From positions 2,702,456 through 2,766,455 of the forward strand of contig CM060062.1 in NCBI GenBank assembly GCA_030533445.1: 64,000 bases of DNA, written 5' to 3'. Position 1 is the stretch's first letter; the number at the start of each line of letters is the position of its first letter. Positions 34,501-46,474 of this stretch are shown piece after piece. Position numbers and translations under genes: made by a program. Source of the stretch: Cyprinodon diabolis (Eukaryota > Chordata > Actinopteri > Cyprinodontiformes > Cyprinodontidae). The notes under the pieces were generated by a model, which was not told the origin of the DNA, searched no databases, and was given only the letters and a program-made list of their open reading frames with translations.

Positions 34501-37500
34501 TGATCCATATCATTGTCAGAGCAAAAATTAATTTCAGAATGATTTAGATTAGGCTTTTACATGTAATTATTTCCTTGAGAAATAAACATAAACTAGGTAG
34601 ATGTAGGGTGAACTGTTTATGTCAGAAGTGCCGTCTTTTTCTGTGCCTTCTGACTTTGCCAGTGACCGGTGTCTTCCCTCTGCAGGTATCGGGAGCTGGA
34701 GGAGAAGCTGGATTACCTGCAGAAGAGCTCAGCTCAGCGTGACAGAACAGAAGCTCTGCTCAAGCAGAAGGACAAGGAATGTGCTCAGGTCTGCTTTAGA
34801 AACATCCTCTGTTCACATCTGAGGAGTCTGACGGTGTCAATCTGACGCCTTCAGACTTTATTGCCATATATATGACTTTTATGTGATCTCCTGTGTGAAC
34901 TGCATTCATATAAGTGTCCTGCATGCGCAATAGAGGAAGCAATGACATCACAGGTAGCCAGCGGGCTCTGTGTTATAGAAGTAAACATGGATGGTAGTGT
35001 TTGAGCGCATCTAGCCATCTTTCCCAACCTTAAAAACTCAATCTTTTCAAGATGGTAAAACATAAATACTGCCTCCCGCATCATCATCCACCACTGTTGT
35101 TGTTTTCCTTGCCGCTTCTGCGTAGAAAGACGCAGAATCATGTCCTTTGTTGGGAATTAATGGCGTCCAGGTTGGATGAATGCGACCTGGCCGTTCGGAC
35201 ACGAGTCACATTGAAAAGATCAGATTCGTATCGGATTCAGGACCACAGAGCCCAGTGTTCTGGGTTGCATTGGAAAAAATCAGATCTGAGTTGTTCAGAC
35301 TTTCATGATAAGATCAGATCCAGGTTGCATATGGCCATAATAATCTGATTTGGGTCGCTTCAGGCTGCTGTGTGAATGTAGCCTTAGATTGATTTTGGCC
35401 CAAAGAGCCAAACATCATTTCAAAGCCACAGCTTCAGAGTTTATTTATGAAAAACCAAATCATGGTGATTATATTTAGTATTAATGTTATTGACCTATTT
35501 GTGCATTTGCCTGCAGCCAGAATGGAAACCATGGTGATGGGAGAGCATCTGCATCTTTATTCTGCTCCAAGTTCTTAGACCGTTTCTCACTTTCAATTTC
35601 ACATAAAAAAACAACAAACTGTTTTAATGTAGAACATGACCACTAAAAGTCTTCTAAGCACGGGCAGAGTTACTGCTCATGTTTCACCAATGACGCCTGT
35701 TATTACTCATCATAGTTTAAAGGTTTATCCAAACCATCAGTGTTCTGCATGTGAAGCAGGCGGGTCCTGCTGACGCTTCATTTCTCCTGTTTGTTTCCCG
35801 TCAGCTGGCCAAGGACTGCGAGGCTCTGAAGGCACAGGCCACGTCCCTGCTAGGTGAACTGAACGAGAGACAGATCCTCCTACAGAAAAGCGACGACGAC
35901 CGCAAAATGCTGGAGGAGAAGTGAGTCGTGGCATCATATGGGGGTAACTGTGGAGTGGTGTCTCCATTCAGCATCTCTTCCCTCCGTCTGTGTGCAGACT
36001 GGTCAGCAAGGTGAAGGCCCTGCAGGTGGCAGAGCGAGAGCAGGAGCAGCAGAAGAAGCAGCATCACGTGGCCATGGACAAACTGATGCTGCAGGTGGAG
36101 AGCCTGGAGAACGCCCTGAAGACAGAGAGACACGTGGTCACAGAGGAGAAGTGGGTCCAGCTTCTAGTTTCAGGTCAGAATCTTCAGAAAGTGTAATCTA
36201 GAAAGATGAGTTTTATTCTCTATGTTCCTCAGGAAGAAACTGTCCCAGCTGCAGCACGCCTACACCTGTCTGTTCAGAGACTATGACTCCAAACTGAAGA
36301 GTGAAGTAAATAAGTAGACTCTTTAAAAAGCACCTTTTACCCTCATTGGTTGTGTTGCTCTGACGCTGAACGCCGTGCGTTGCTTCAGGGAGGAGATCTT
36401 AGCAGTAAACTGGAGGAGGCGGAGCAGGCGCTGGCCATCAAGCAGGACCTGATTGATAAACTGAAGGAGGAGGTGGAGCAGCAGAAAGGCTCGCTGGAGA
36501 CCGTCCCTGTCCTCACTGCTCAGGTGAAAGTCACTTTGCTCATCACCGCACTGAGTACAGCATCTGCTCTGTCATTCCAGCAGCCATGTTTCCAACCTCA
36601 GACTGACTGACTGTAAACTCATAGATCCAGTTAAAACCAGGGTTCAGTTTCTTCTGTCTGGAAGCATCTGCTGGAGAAGATTGTCAGTCATCCAGGTCAA
36701 AGTCATTAAAATAAAAGGTTACAAACAATCCACTGGACTTTGTTTCAAAGTTTGAAGATGTTTCTCTTCCGAACCAGTAAACTATTTCAATTCAAACTGT
36801 CTGGAGTAGCTTTGAGTTCCAGGCTTTATACAGTAGCCTTGTTATGGACTAGAATCAGCTCTAATGCTGCATTATAGCGTTTTGAAAACCTATAATGCAG
36901 CATTAGAGCTGATTCCTTCCCACTTTCACCTCAAACCTCATCACCAAACATCGCAGCTGTTAAGCCAGGCCAATAGCGACCCCAGCGACTCCCCATTACA
37001 GAGGCATCGTCCAGTTTCCATTCAATCAGCATGTTTTCTAAACAAAAACTGGTCTTTGTTTGGCTACTCTATAAAGCCTGGAGCTCAACACTAATCCAGA
37101 CATTTTGAATTGAAAAAGCTTCCTGGATGGGAGGAGAAACGTCTTCAAACTTGGAAACAGTCCAGTGGATTGTTTTTTAACCCGTTTTGGATTCTGTCTG
37201 GATGAAAGTCCTGGTAATGGATCCTATTTTTGAGAACTGGGATAGTTCCATTGAAAAGTCAACTCACTACATCCACCAGGCTACATGAAGAGAAACCTTT
37301 ATGAGCATAAACACACAGTGACACAGAGGAAGAATTCATACAATTTATTAAGGGGATGAAATGCAAATCTAGATGAAGGAAAAACTTGGTACCAAAAATT
37401 GCAAAGTAACAAACACCATTGGAGAAAACCGACCAGAGAAAACCCACCAGGGAATTCCATATTTAACAGATTGATAATATTCTGTAATGTGATCATTTAC

Positions 37501-40500
37501 TAACAGCCTTTAAATGGGAGGAAAATGCTTTCCTGTTTCCTCAGATTCCACCAGCTTGCTTTGGTTTCGTTTTATTCCTTCTGCTCCTTCCGCGCCCCCA
37601 ACCCGCCCTCGTTTATAGATATCAGGGTTCCCACGGGTCCTTAAAAAGTCTTAAAAGGCATTGAATTCTTCAAAATAAAATTAAGGCCTTAATTGGTATT
37701 AAAATGTCTTAAATTAGTCTTTTGTAGGTCTTATTTTTTAAAACATCTTAAATAGGATTATTTTTTATTACGATTTATTTTTGTAATCTAAATAAAACAT
37801 TAAAATTGAAAAAAAAAAATTTTTTTTTAAAACGGCTCGCCATTATTGGTTCCGTCCCGATAGCAGAACCAATAAAGCGTTGTTGCGGCCGGGACATTTG
37901 GGAGATGCACCATTAACTTTTTGTCTGGAAAATATGAACAAGTGTAAATGTGACCAAAATTGTCTCCAGCCAAGAGTTTTCTCCACGGCTAAAACCAGGG
38001 AACATACATGAGGCTCAGTGGATTTTGTGCAAGAAGCGATTCAAGCTCGGAACGATGGGAATTAAGGCAGTGGAGTCGCACATGGAAGCACGAAACACAA
38101 AGCGTCAAAATGGAGTTACAGAGAAACAGCCGGTATTTCTCAGTTTAGTTCCACCCTTGTCTCTGCAACGCCTCCACTTATCACCAAATCAAACATACTA
38201 AGAAAACCATACAAAGAAAAATAGCTGCAAAAAAGACTTAGCACTGGTTATGTTGTGGCTTTAAAACTGATTTGTTTTGTTCCCTGCTAAAACAAAGTTT
38301 GTGAATTCAGTTAAATAATTGTTGAAATATATCTGTCATCTGTTTATTTTTAGCTTTCTTCCTGTATGGGAAGCTTTTCAAAATTTGAAACATTAGTGCA
38401 GTGGTTGATGTTAAAATAAACCTTTGGGTTAAGTTGTCGCAAGCAGGTTTTTCTTGTTTCTTGTGAATTTGGTCTTAAATTTTAAAGTGGTATTAAAAGT
38501 CTTAAAAAGTCTTGAATTTAATTTGCTTTATGCTGTAGGAACCCTGGATATTGAAGCCCACCTATAAGTTATCACTGGATCTGGGCCTGCTTAAGGCTAA
38601 ATATTCACCAACAGAAACAAAACCTTCAAAAAATCGTCCAGTGTGGATTAAGACAAACGCAGTAAACCTGTAAACTACATTGTGATTTCCCAAAGCAGAA
38701 ACAAGTCCCTGATTTTCCTCCTTTGCCGTCTGTCTGTTTGCTCAGGCTGAGATCTACAAGGCCGACTTCCTGGCAGAGCGAGAAGCCAGGGAGAAGCTGA
38801 ACCAGAAGAAGGAAGAGCTGCAGGAACAGCTCACTCAGGCTCTGGCTGAGATCGACAGGCTAAAGCAGGAGGCCACCTCCCGGTAAGACTCCTCTGCTCC
38901 TCCTCCTCTGCTCCGTCTGCATGATCACCCGTTTTAAAGGCAGTCGCTGATTCAGCTGCGTTCTGCAGGCGTCATCAAACAGGGAAGCGCTCCGTACCTC
39001 CAGAACCAAAGACCAAATAGCCCATAAACGATTGCAATAAACCATAATAATGTTGTTTTGAGATGATTTTAAACTAGTTAATGATAATGGAAGAATAGTG
39101 TCCTCGTTCATTTCTAAAGAAAATCGGACCTGGAAGATGTTTGGAATATCTCAAATAAATGAACAACGGTCAATAAAATGAACTCGGCCTTTGTTAACAA
39201 ATAATTAACTCTCATTCTAAAAAAAAGGAATAAAAATGGCAGCCTGCCCAAACGGTGTTGGCTCTGTTGTCTTTGTCCAGCTGTGGGGGGGTTTCCTCCA
39301 GCAGCTCACTCTGAGTGTCAGACGTTTGCTTTTAAACCTCACTGGCAGTGTCTCCTTAGAGAGGAGGGAGCTGTTGCCTCCTTCCACCGACTCCTTTATC
39401 CTCTCATGTCTTCTGCTCCTCAGGCTGCTAGCACTAAGTTGCTAACCGGCCACAACCAAACTGCTTATGAACCTTCCGCCACAACAACCCCGCCCCCTTG
39501 ATAATCGACCAATCACATTCGCTTTATTCACTCGTGTAAAGCCGCTTCCCTACGACTTTAAAGTTATTTTCATCAACTTTGCTGCGCTTCGATTATTAAA
39601 CAGTCCAACTCCAAATGAATAAATGTTTGTAGTAAATGTTGATTTCTTTTATTTTTCTTATGACGCTGCTTAAGTAAATGAATAATTCAATGTAATGATT
39701 TTACACATCATGACTGCATTTAAATTGAAATCCTGTTAATTTCTTTTCCAAATGAACAAAGTTCATAAAATCATCTCTGCTACCAAAAGCCAATGTCTTG
39801 ACTGTGCAGCGTCGTTTCTATGGAGACTGTTTCTAGATATGTATGCTCTCCATACTATTTTTACCGGTCTGATTTTGACACCATCTCTGTTTCAGTGCCC
39901 GTTTGGAGCAGATGAAGCTGAAATATATGGACGACTTTCCTGCACGGCCCGCTCACCTTCCCTCACAGCAAGGTACGACTCATCCAGGGCTAGAAAACCC
40001 TGTCCTGGAGTGACGTTTCACGCGCTGGGAAACTTGAATACATGCTAGAACTTTGTAGGGATTTAAATGAGTTATTTCTGGGGTTCAGTTGGCAGCACTG
40101 ATCAGCACTTCACAGTAGGGACATCCCCGTCCAATATTAATATGATATATCAGCTGGATATTAGCCAATTGGATTTTATCGGCCGGTATCTAAAATCTCT
40201 ATTTAGATACCGGATATAAACTCTCTGTTGCTGTTAAGTTTCTCTAACTCATCGGTTAATGTTCCATGGGTCCGTACTTTCAAACCTTCTGTTGTTTTGT
40301 TCCATGTTTTAGTGATATTACTGGATGAACCTTTTACTAACACTCTATAAAATAAGTCATAAAAGCTGCTATGATTCCTACTACTATCGCACCACATCAA
40401 TTACCCCAGATAAACCTGTTTAAACTGGAACAATTGACTTTTAGTGGCAAGTGATTGACTTGTGGTCCGCTCAGCTGTTTGGTGTCAAGTAACGAAGTAC

Positions 40501-43500
40501 AAATACTTCAATACTGTACTTAAGTACACTTTTTAGGTATCTATACTTTACTCCATTACTTATTTTTTCCTCCAACTCATTACATTTTCACACAAATATC
40601 TGTACTTTCTATTTCTTACATTTTTAAAACAATCGTCACTCGTTGCTCTTGGCTTGGTTTAATGCAGAGGTCACGGATTAGCGGACACCGGTGTTATGCC
40701 GAAAAGTGCATTCCTGCCGAGAGACGCATCCCCAGTACGGGCGGGAGCACGCCTCGCTCTGTACAACTGCATATCAACGAGGGAAACGGGTTAAAATATG
40801 ACCAACGGAGCTACTTGTTATATTAATGATATAAAAAAGTTTAAATATTCCTCTCGTGGGGAAAAAAATTTGGGTTATTTGGCATACTTTTTTACTTTTA
40901 CTTGAGTAAAGAGGTCAAGTTGATACTTCCACTTTTACCAGAATGTTTTTAAACTGCAATATCTATACTTCTACTTAAGTAACAAATGTTTGTACGTTTG
41001 ACACCACTGCTGATGCGTGTCTACCTGCTGTAGGTACCAGACCTGCTCAGGGCCCCGCCCCTTCTTATGACATCAATATATGGCAACTCCACTCGGACAA
41101 ACTTTATCACATCCGTTTCTTAAGAATCAGATCTCTTTTGGAGTCTCAACATAATATTACCTATGTTTGCTATTATTTTTAATTTCATCTGTGATCTAAA
41201 GTAGCCGAAGGCAGAAAACAATCATTGTCAGTCTGGAAGGAAAGTAATGCCTTCTAAGTAGAGACATGTTTTCGGGAATCCCACGGGTCACGGGATTCCC
41301 GTGGGATGGGAGTCAGTATTAGTAACGATCACGTGATTGGGACGGTACAGGATTAAACATTAACTGGAGCAGACGGGAGCAGGAGCAAACCAATAATAAC
41401 TAAAAAAAAAAAACTAGGATCGATGCCAAAAAATAAAATTAAATAGAACGAAAAAAAAAACAGTACTGGCGCTGCCATTTTGTAGTTTTTTCCTTGAAGC
41501 CTACACTATAATGCATGTCAAAAAAACTACACAACCCAAAAACCATCACTGCTTCCGCTCTGAGTTTTTCACCCGCGCTCAAAAAAAAACAAAAACAAGA
41601 ATGGGAGTGAAGCAGGAGCGGGAGTCATTCTGAATGGGAGCGGGATGGGAGTGGGAGTAATTTCACCAGGAGTGGGACGGGACAGGATTTAGATTTCTAC
41701 TCTGGCCCGGGATCGGGACGGGACACAATTTTTTTCTGTGGGAGTGGGACGGGACAGGAGTGAAAATCCACTCCCGTGTCAGTCTCTACTTCTAAGACAG
41801 ACTGAGCTAAAAGAAGCTAACCTGTTAGCTACTGAGCACAGCTAGCTACAGCGCTACCCAGCTCTTTATATCATGATCTAAAAGTTACTTTGTTCACCAT
41901 AAACAGATTTTTCAGTTTTGTTATCGATCACGTAAAACTTCATCAGTCATCAGGCTCGTTAACGCTACAGGTGCTCCGCATGATATTATCTCTGTCTGGG
42001 CTAGAGTCCTGCAACGGGTCGGGTACCCGCCGGTCCCCGACGGGTCACCCACTAAAATGCTCTTTTGCGGGTGAAAAATACATAAATAAAAATAAACGGG
42101 TCGGGCGGATATTTTTTTAGTGCGGGCGGGTAGTTGGTGATTTTTTTTTTTTTATGCGTGTGTGTTGTTATGGACATCAAAAAATGTTATATTAATCAGG
42201 CACTGGGGTCACCCTTGTTGTAGCTTAAAGCCCTGCCGGCAGTGTGGGCTTCCCTCCAAAAAGGCCACAGTCAGTGCATACACGTCTGCTGCAGTGTTAA
42301 TGGCGCTGTTCTGCAGCGCAGCGTACTATAGCCTATTACTTGATGTGTTAACGGGTCGGGTTGCGGGTTAAATATCAACGGGTCGGGTTCGGATTTGAAT
42401 TGAAGATATCCGCGGGTGACGGGTCGGGTTCGGTAGTCATCCTAACGGGTTCGGGCGGGTGCGGGTTGGTAAAACTCGACCCTTGCAGGACTCTAGTCTG
42501 GGCAACCACAATGTTTTACATCATGTGGCAACGTTCAGCCAATCATGTTGCGCAGCGTCATTGTATGAAGCAGGACCTGAGCAGATCTGGTTGCTACAGT
42601 GGGACAAGCGACTCTGCAAGCAAACTGCGTAAAAATATCCTTGGCTCTGATCAGCATTCTGTAAGAACACCAGAGCTGGGTCGACACCCTAAATTACCTG
42701 ATTCCATTGAACGCAGCGTACGGACGTCAACAAAACGCGTCTCATCTAATGAGCCGGAACGACTCTGCAGCGTTCGATTAACATGGAGCAGCTCTGGAGA
42801 GAGAATTGGATGAATAAACGAATCAAACTGTACAACTGACTACATCCTGGCTTCCCTCAGTGTCGCTCTCCATTGTTTACTTCCCCAAGTTCTGTCACAC
42901 CGATGACATCATCAAAGCTAACCCAACGTGATGGCATCACCAGAGACACAGCTGCAAGCAGGGGGTCTGACCGGCTTTTTTTGCCAATGGGGACAGAGCC
43001 AAATGCTTGTTAGCGGTTTGAAAAACCTACGCTAACTTGCTAAGTTCAGTGCAAAAGAGGCAGTTCTCAAAGCTACTGTATCAGCATTGCATCGGAAATG
43101 GAAAAAGTTGTGTCTGGACATCCCTTCTGCACATATTGTTATGCTGTGACACGTATTACCACATGCAGTAGCTTTACTTTAATTATAAACAGGAACATTT
43201 AACCATATCGGTGTTTAGCTTGAAGTGAGCTAAAACTGACCGGAGTTCTGGACAGGTGACCACCTCATGATTTTGATGCGCTTCTGATACCGAATCACTG
43301 CCTGTATTCAGACTTGGTGCTCATTCACACTCTGAAAACCCTGAGCTGCTCAGAAACATTGGAATTAGCAGGAATTCTGTGCAGTTTGGAATTTCATTAG
43401 AGAAAATTCCAGATCTTGGGAAGGTTTTGAAAATTGTATATTAGGAAGACTTGAGTTTTCATGTGTGTCAAAGAATGTGAGTCTCTTGGTGGTCCTATTA

Positions 43501-43700
43501 AGATGTTCTCCTTTTCTCCTACAGTGTTTCCTGGCTTTTCAAACACTGTGCCGCCGAACCGGAACCACGTTCTGGCTTCTGTCAATGATCCAGGAGCACC
43601 AGGAGCTGCAGATCTGCCCGATTTATGTTGTCCTAAGTGCAACTACTTGGCTCCAGACATGGACACGTTGCAGATACATGTCATGGACTGTATACAGTAA
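22574..43700 (+). CDS. ikbkg: NF-kB essential modulator (IKK gamma/NEMO), 14 coding exons
   Basis: Exons 22574-22712, 25056-25321, 27147-27221, 29318-29503, 34059-34117, 34329-34376, 34686-34788, 35805-35920, 35998-36150, 36233-36305, 36389-36523, 38746-38882, 39896-39972 and 43525-43700 join in phase to 580 residues (human 419). NEMO is the non-catalytic scaffold of the IkB kinase complex, binding IKK alpha/beta and linear or K63 ubiquitin. Seen: N-terminal helix ([23 protein letters not shown]) for IKK binding; long Glu/Lys/Gln-rich coiled coils; the CC2-LZ ubiquitin-binding region ([18 protein letters not shown] from residue 452, as human YKADFQAERQAREKL); and a C-terminal C2HC zinc finger with C558, C561, H574, C578, same spacing as human. 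Extra length lies mainly in exons 2-6. A second donor at 25219/25220 would shorten exon 2 by 34 codons without a frame change. Introns are rich in transposons. Confidence 0.95.
23718..23868. repeat. 18-bp minisatellite in ikbkg intron 1
   Basis: About eight tandem copies of GGTCCAGGGTTTAAGGCC with C/T and G/C variants in the last bases. Multiple-of-three unit length leaves spurious frames open on both strands. Confidence 0.9.
23978..24781. mobile_element. MITE with GTTCACACCGGACGCAGCA ends in ikbkg intron 1
   Basis: The left end ATGCTGCGTTCACACCGGAC at 23978 and the right end (complement, ending 24781) are inverted over about 26 bases. The interior is CpG-rich with repeated GCAGC and GCGCG words and holds a perfect 19-bp-arm palindrome (24198-24237). 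A second member starts at 63811 and runs off the window. No target duplication was resolved. Confidence 0.75.
24198..24237. repeat. Perfect 40-bp palindrome inside the MITE
   Basis: CACAGCGCTCTGTATCATC (24198-24216), a two-base centre, then its exact complement (24219-24237). Confidence 0.95.
30387..30865. mobile_element. Degenerate MITE with TACCGTACTTTTCC / GAAAATAGGGTA ends in ikbkg intron 4
   Basis: Left end TACCGTACTTTTCC at 30387 and right end GAAAATAGGGTA at 30854-30865 are imperfect inverted repeats; just inside the right end is CTTATAAGCCGCATGGTTC..., a word typical of a widespread vertebrate MITE family whose ends read ACCGTATTTTCC. Interior non-coding and decayed. Confidence 0.5.
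30935..31385 (-). mobile_element. 3' end fragment of a non-LTR retrotransposon (LINE)
   Basis: A minus-strand frame (31252-30935) reads [20 protein letters not shown] and then [20 protein letters not shown], a wording I recognise as the C-terminal tail of fish LINE reverse-transcriptase ORFs. It is 5'-truncated at about 31385 and lacks any reverse-transcriptase core motif. The subfamily (RTE- or Rex-like) is not certain from this piece. Confidence 0.65.
31531..32778 (-). mobile_element. Complete Tc1-like DNA transposon in ikbkg intron 4
   Basis: Inverted ends CACTATATTGCCAAAAGTAT (31531) and the exact complement (ending 32778), matching for about 29 bases, flanked by TA at 31529-31530 and 32779-32780. 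The element is 1,248 bp with one intact transposase gene on the minus strand. Perfect ends plus an open, motif-complete transposase suggest recent insertion. Confidence 0.95.
31613..32644 (-). CDS. Tc1-like transposase, apparently intact
   Basis: Encodes 343 residues, the usual length for Tc1 transposases, starting [10 protein letters not shown]; the frame is open further upstream into the inverted repeat, but this Met matches the family start. N-terminal paired-like helix-turn-helix DNA-binding region about 1-110 with the GRPR linker at 59-62; catalytic DD34E triad at D154 (WSDES), D245 (QHDCAPVH) and E280 ([12 protein letters not shown]), with exactly 34 residues between the last two. A Gly-rich box ([10 protein letters not shown]) precedes D245. 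It would cut and paste its own element at TA sites. No stop or frameshift is seen. It lies antisense inside ikbkg intron 4. Confidence 0.93.
   Translation of the reverse strand: MGRSQELSEFQRGTVIGCHLCNKSSREISSLLNIPQSTVSCIIRKWKCLGTTATQPRSGRPRKLTERGQRMLKRIVRRGRQLSAESITTDLQTSCGLQISSRTVRRELHGMGFHGRAAASKPYITKCNAKRRMRWCKARRHWTLEQWRRVLWSDESRFSIWQSDGRVWVWRLPGERYLSDCIVPSVKFGGGGIMVWGCFSGAGLGPLVPVKGTLNASAYQDILDNSMLPTLWEQFGAGPFLFQHDCAPVHKARSIKTWMTESGVDELDWPAQSPDLNPIEHLWDELERRLRARPSRPTSVCDLTNALLEEWSKIPINTLLNLVDSLPRRVEAVLAAKGGPTSY
32828..32966. repeat. 24-bp minisatellite in ikbkg intron 4
   Basis: Six tandem copies of a GC-rich unit (GGTCCACCCTGGACGGAGGG plus GCGG), almost identical, 50 bases beyond the Tc1-like element. 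Spurious frames on both strands. Confidence 0.93.
36725..37172. mobile_element. Fold-back MITE in ikbkg intron 11 with internal perfect hairpin
   Basis: Outer arms begin CAATCCACTGGACTTTGTTT at 36725 and end with its near-complement at 37172; inner parts of the arms also match (AGTTTGAAGATGTTTCTC and its complement; CCAGGCTTTATA and TATAAAGCCTGG). A 26-bp perfect hairpin lies at 36852-36915. A partial third copy of the end sequence occurs at 44934. Non-coding. Confidence 0.75.
36852..36915. repeat. Perfect hairpin, 26-bp arms and 12-base loop
   Basis: GAATCAGCTCTAATGCTGCA... at 36852-36877 and its exact complement at 36890-36915. Confidence 0.93.
37623..38546 (+). mobile_element. 924-bp DNA transposon with CAGGGTTCC ends and 5-bp duplication
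   Basis: Inverted ends CAGGGTTCC (37623-37631) and GGAACCCTG (38538-38546) with subterminal TTAAAAAGTCTTAAAA at the left and TTAAAAGTCTTAAAAAGTCTT at the right, which read as direct rather than inverted blocks. Flanked by GATAT at 37618-37622 and 38547-38551. A + strand frame at 37950-38201 includes [21 protein letters not shown], similar to a zinc-finger-like segment found in several fish transposon proteins. Class uncertain; hAT-like by that segment, but the duplication is 5 bp. Confidence 0.75.
40481..41005. mobile_element. MITE in ikbkg intron 13 with GGTGTCAA ends
   Basis: Left GGTGTCAAGTAACGAAGTAC and right ...GTACGTTTGACACC are short inverted ends; subterminal words alternate ACTTAAGTA and its variants (TACTTAAGTACACTTTT; CTACTTAAGTAACAAA), a pattern I know from a widespread fish MITE. 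Non-coding. Confidence 0.55.
41259..41788. mobile_element. GGG-rich non-autonomous hAT element A
   Basis: Starts TAGAGAC (41259) and ends GTCTCTA (41788), flanked by the 8-bp duplication CTTCTAAG at 41251-41258 and 41789-41796. Interior is packed with degenerate GGGACGGGA and GGGAGCGGGA words, particularly in the right third. Non-coding. Confidence 0.88.
42002..42495. mobile_element. GGG-rich non-autonomous hAT element B
   Basis: Starts TAGAGTCCTGCAA (42002) and ends TTGCAGGACTCTA (42495), a 13-base perfect inverted repeat, flanked by the 8-bp duplication GTCTGGGC at 41994-42001 and 42496-42503. Interior holds at least eight ACGGGTCGGG-type words, concentrated near both ends. Non-coding. Confidence 0.92.
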
Positions 43701-43744
43701 TGCACGCATAGTTAGACACACCATATGCTCACACACACGCATAT

Positions 43745-44262
43745 GTAGTATACTTCCTAGCCATCCAGAAAGTATTCACACCCCTTTACTTAAAAAAAAA
43801 AATCTATTAGGTTTATTCCTAAACCCACCCATGTACAGTTGGGAAAACATGTTTTCAGACATGATTGTAAAATTACAGAAACTGTCAACAAAGAATAATT
43901 TTCTATGTCACTTAAAGCTACCTGCTGACCCCTCCTGAACCTGAGAGCAGGGATCCTTCATCCTGCTGCCCAGACCCACTGCTGGGGTAACAGGTCCTGA
44001 TGGAGAACCCCTACCTTTGAAGATCTGCTACCACAAATCTACTGTATGTTGGTCAAATAACCAAGAGGATTATGGCCCCATATGACCCCACGTGCTTAAG
44101 GAAAACATTGAGCCACGGCTGTGAATAGTTATGTCATTCATGTTTAATAATTTCACAAATGTTTGAAAACTTTACGTAGATTTATTTTAAAAATGTGAAA
44201 TGTTGAGAAAATGAAGGGGATGTTGAAGGGGTGTGAATAGTTTTTGAATCCACTGTACTTTT
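43745..44262. mobile_element. Tc1-like remnant in the ikbkg 3' UTR/downstream region
   Basis: Left CCATCCAGAAAGTATTCACACCCCTT near 43760 (GAAAGTATTCACACCCCTT is the readable core) and right AAGGGGTGTGAATAGTTTTTGAATCC ending near 44262 are imperfect inverted ends typical of fish Tc1-like elements. Interior is only about 450 bases, with no open transposase. Confidence 0.6.
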
Positions 44263-45204
44263 GCCTATGGCCTTTGTTTGTTGCACCTTATTTACTTTCT
44301 GCCAAAAAAAAGAAAATACACAGCCCTTAAACCTGTTTGGGATAATTATGTAAAAATCCTAATATATCAAAATAAGGAGAAGTTATGTTTAGGTATTTTC
44401 TCCCCCTCCTTCCTTCCATTTCGCCCCCCCCCCTCCTGCTAACACCTCACCACCCTCTGACCTCTCACTGGTTTCTGATTCGGGCATCATCATTATTCAA
44501 TGGACCTAATGCAGAAATATGTGTCCAATAATTCTCTTTGAAATAGAGAAAATGCATGTATATTTAATTTGGTGAGCTTTAAAGGATAAAGAAATTGGTT
44601 CAGTTGTAAAAAGTAGCATTTTGCATAAAATCAGAACCTGTTTTCTGTAGTAGAGATGGATGAGCTCCATTCTCTCTGTTCTGTGCCTGTTTTGTAATGT
44701 CTCTGATGCTAACCTTACCCTGCTGTGCCCTTTATCCTCTGCTATTTATCAATATGAATGTAAGCACATTAAAGTTAATTTTCCGTATTGTGAAAATATT
44801 ACTTATGATGTAATTTGTTGCAAAGATTGAAAAAATAAATCATTTATTCAATTGTCTTTGTGTCGCACCGTGACCGTTTGGAGGAATGATCTAGTTGGAA
44901 TTACAAACTTACAAAAAAAAAAAAAAAAAAAACAATCCACTGGACTTTGTTTCCACGTTTTTTGGAACGACTGAGAATCCTACCAGCGGATCTATTAGGA
45001 AGATACCATTACCAAAGATTATGAAGGGGTGTTTCAGCTGTTCTATTTAACTGTATTATATCTAAACAATTCTTTGCATAGCACATCTATCTATTGCACT
45101 GATATTTCTGTTCACTGCATCCAGTTATGATGGAGAAGAAAAGGTCAGCGAAAAGTCCGTCATGGACCTTTTTTCTAACTTGGTACAGCTCAACCGCCTG
45201 TTCT

Positions 45205-46474
45205 ATCAGAATTCCATAAACAGATACTACATTTTTGGAAAATGATTTTTTTCCCATAATTTTACCCCACATGGCTCCACCCTGTGGAATAACAGAACTA
45301 TAATGATAAACAGGAAAACCATATTTAAAGAGGTTTGGTTTAAAAGAAATGTATTTGTTACAGATCTAATGGATAAGCATGGAAATTTCATACAATTTAA
45401 CATCTTTAAAGAAAAATTTAATATCGACTGTTCGTATACGGAATTCAACAAAGTGTGCAGAGCAGTGCCTCTTGCTCTGTTGCAATTGATACAGGGCTCA
45501 CTCTCTCAATCAAAAATAAGAGGTATCTTGCCAGAATTAAAAATTGATAATTTGCCAATTGGAGATAAAAAATGTAACAACCACTTTATCGGTACAGCCT
45601 TTAAATGCAAAGCCTTTCATCAGTTTAATACAATGACAAATATTCGAATAGTTAATGAATCAGGCAACTTAGGAAAATATTTCAAATATTTAAAATGCCC
45701 CATTCCACCGAAAGTAAAAGAAGTACAATATAAAATTCTGAATAGATATTACCCAACAGGAGAAAATCTTAAAAAAAGATTTGGATTTGAAGTTGATAAC
45801 TGTGTTTTTTGCCATGAAGAACTTCAAACTATGGAGCATCTCTTCTATTCGAGTAGAGTCACATGTAATTTTTGGCAGAACATGCATATTTGGTTGAGTA
45901 CCAAAATAGAAAATATAACACCATTTAATATAAATCACATACTATCATACAAAAATGATATTGCGAAAGATTTATCGGACATGATCAATATTGTCATGAG
46001 TATGGGAAAATATCATATACATGTATGTAAATGGAAAAATCAAGAACCTTCAGTTATATGTTTTAAAAATGAACTCAAATTCTTCTATTCATCTTTATCC
46101 TTGTTAGCTGACAAATATGGACATATACAAAAGCTATGTAACGACATGTCATGATTTCTTGTGTTTTAACTCAAGTTAACATGTTTGTCTTACTGCCTAA
46201 ATAAGTCTCTGTTAACTACTGATTTTGAATTCGACATATGTCATGTATATATCCTTTTGGAGATTGGTTTACTAGGATTTATTATAAATGCCTGTTATTT
46301 TATTTTATTTTATTTCTGTTAATTTAATTGTTCCTTCCTCCTTTGCCTTGCAAAAGTTAAGTGGAATTTCTCGTCGTTTTTTTTTTTTTCTGTAAAAACG
46401 CTAAATGGAGATTCCTATTGAAACATGTAATTAATGTTATAAACAATAAAGTTAAAAAAAAACTAAAAAAAAAA
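45205..46474 (+). mobile_element. 5'-truncated L1-type LINE with 12-bp target duplication
   Basis: The repeat ACCGCCTGTTCT occurs at 45193-45204 and 46475-46486, immediately before the element and right after its A-rich tail (46441-46474). An open frame of 283 codons (45303-46154) reads the C-terminal part of an L1 ORF2, including the zinc-binding tail after the reverse transcriptase (CVFCHEELQTMEHLFY). Upstream 45205-45302 continues the same protein but with a frame break. No endonuclease or reverse-transcriptase core is present, so this copy cannot move by itself. The 283-codon frame still being open suggests moderate age. Confidence 0.85.

Noticed and set aside
35801..36133. 110-codon minus-strand ORF with Leu-rich run
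   Set aside because: Complement of ikbkg coiled-coil exons 8 and 9 (CTG/CAG-rich codons).
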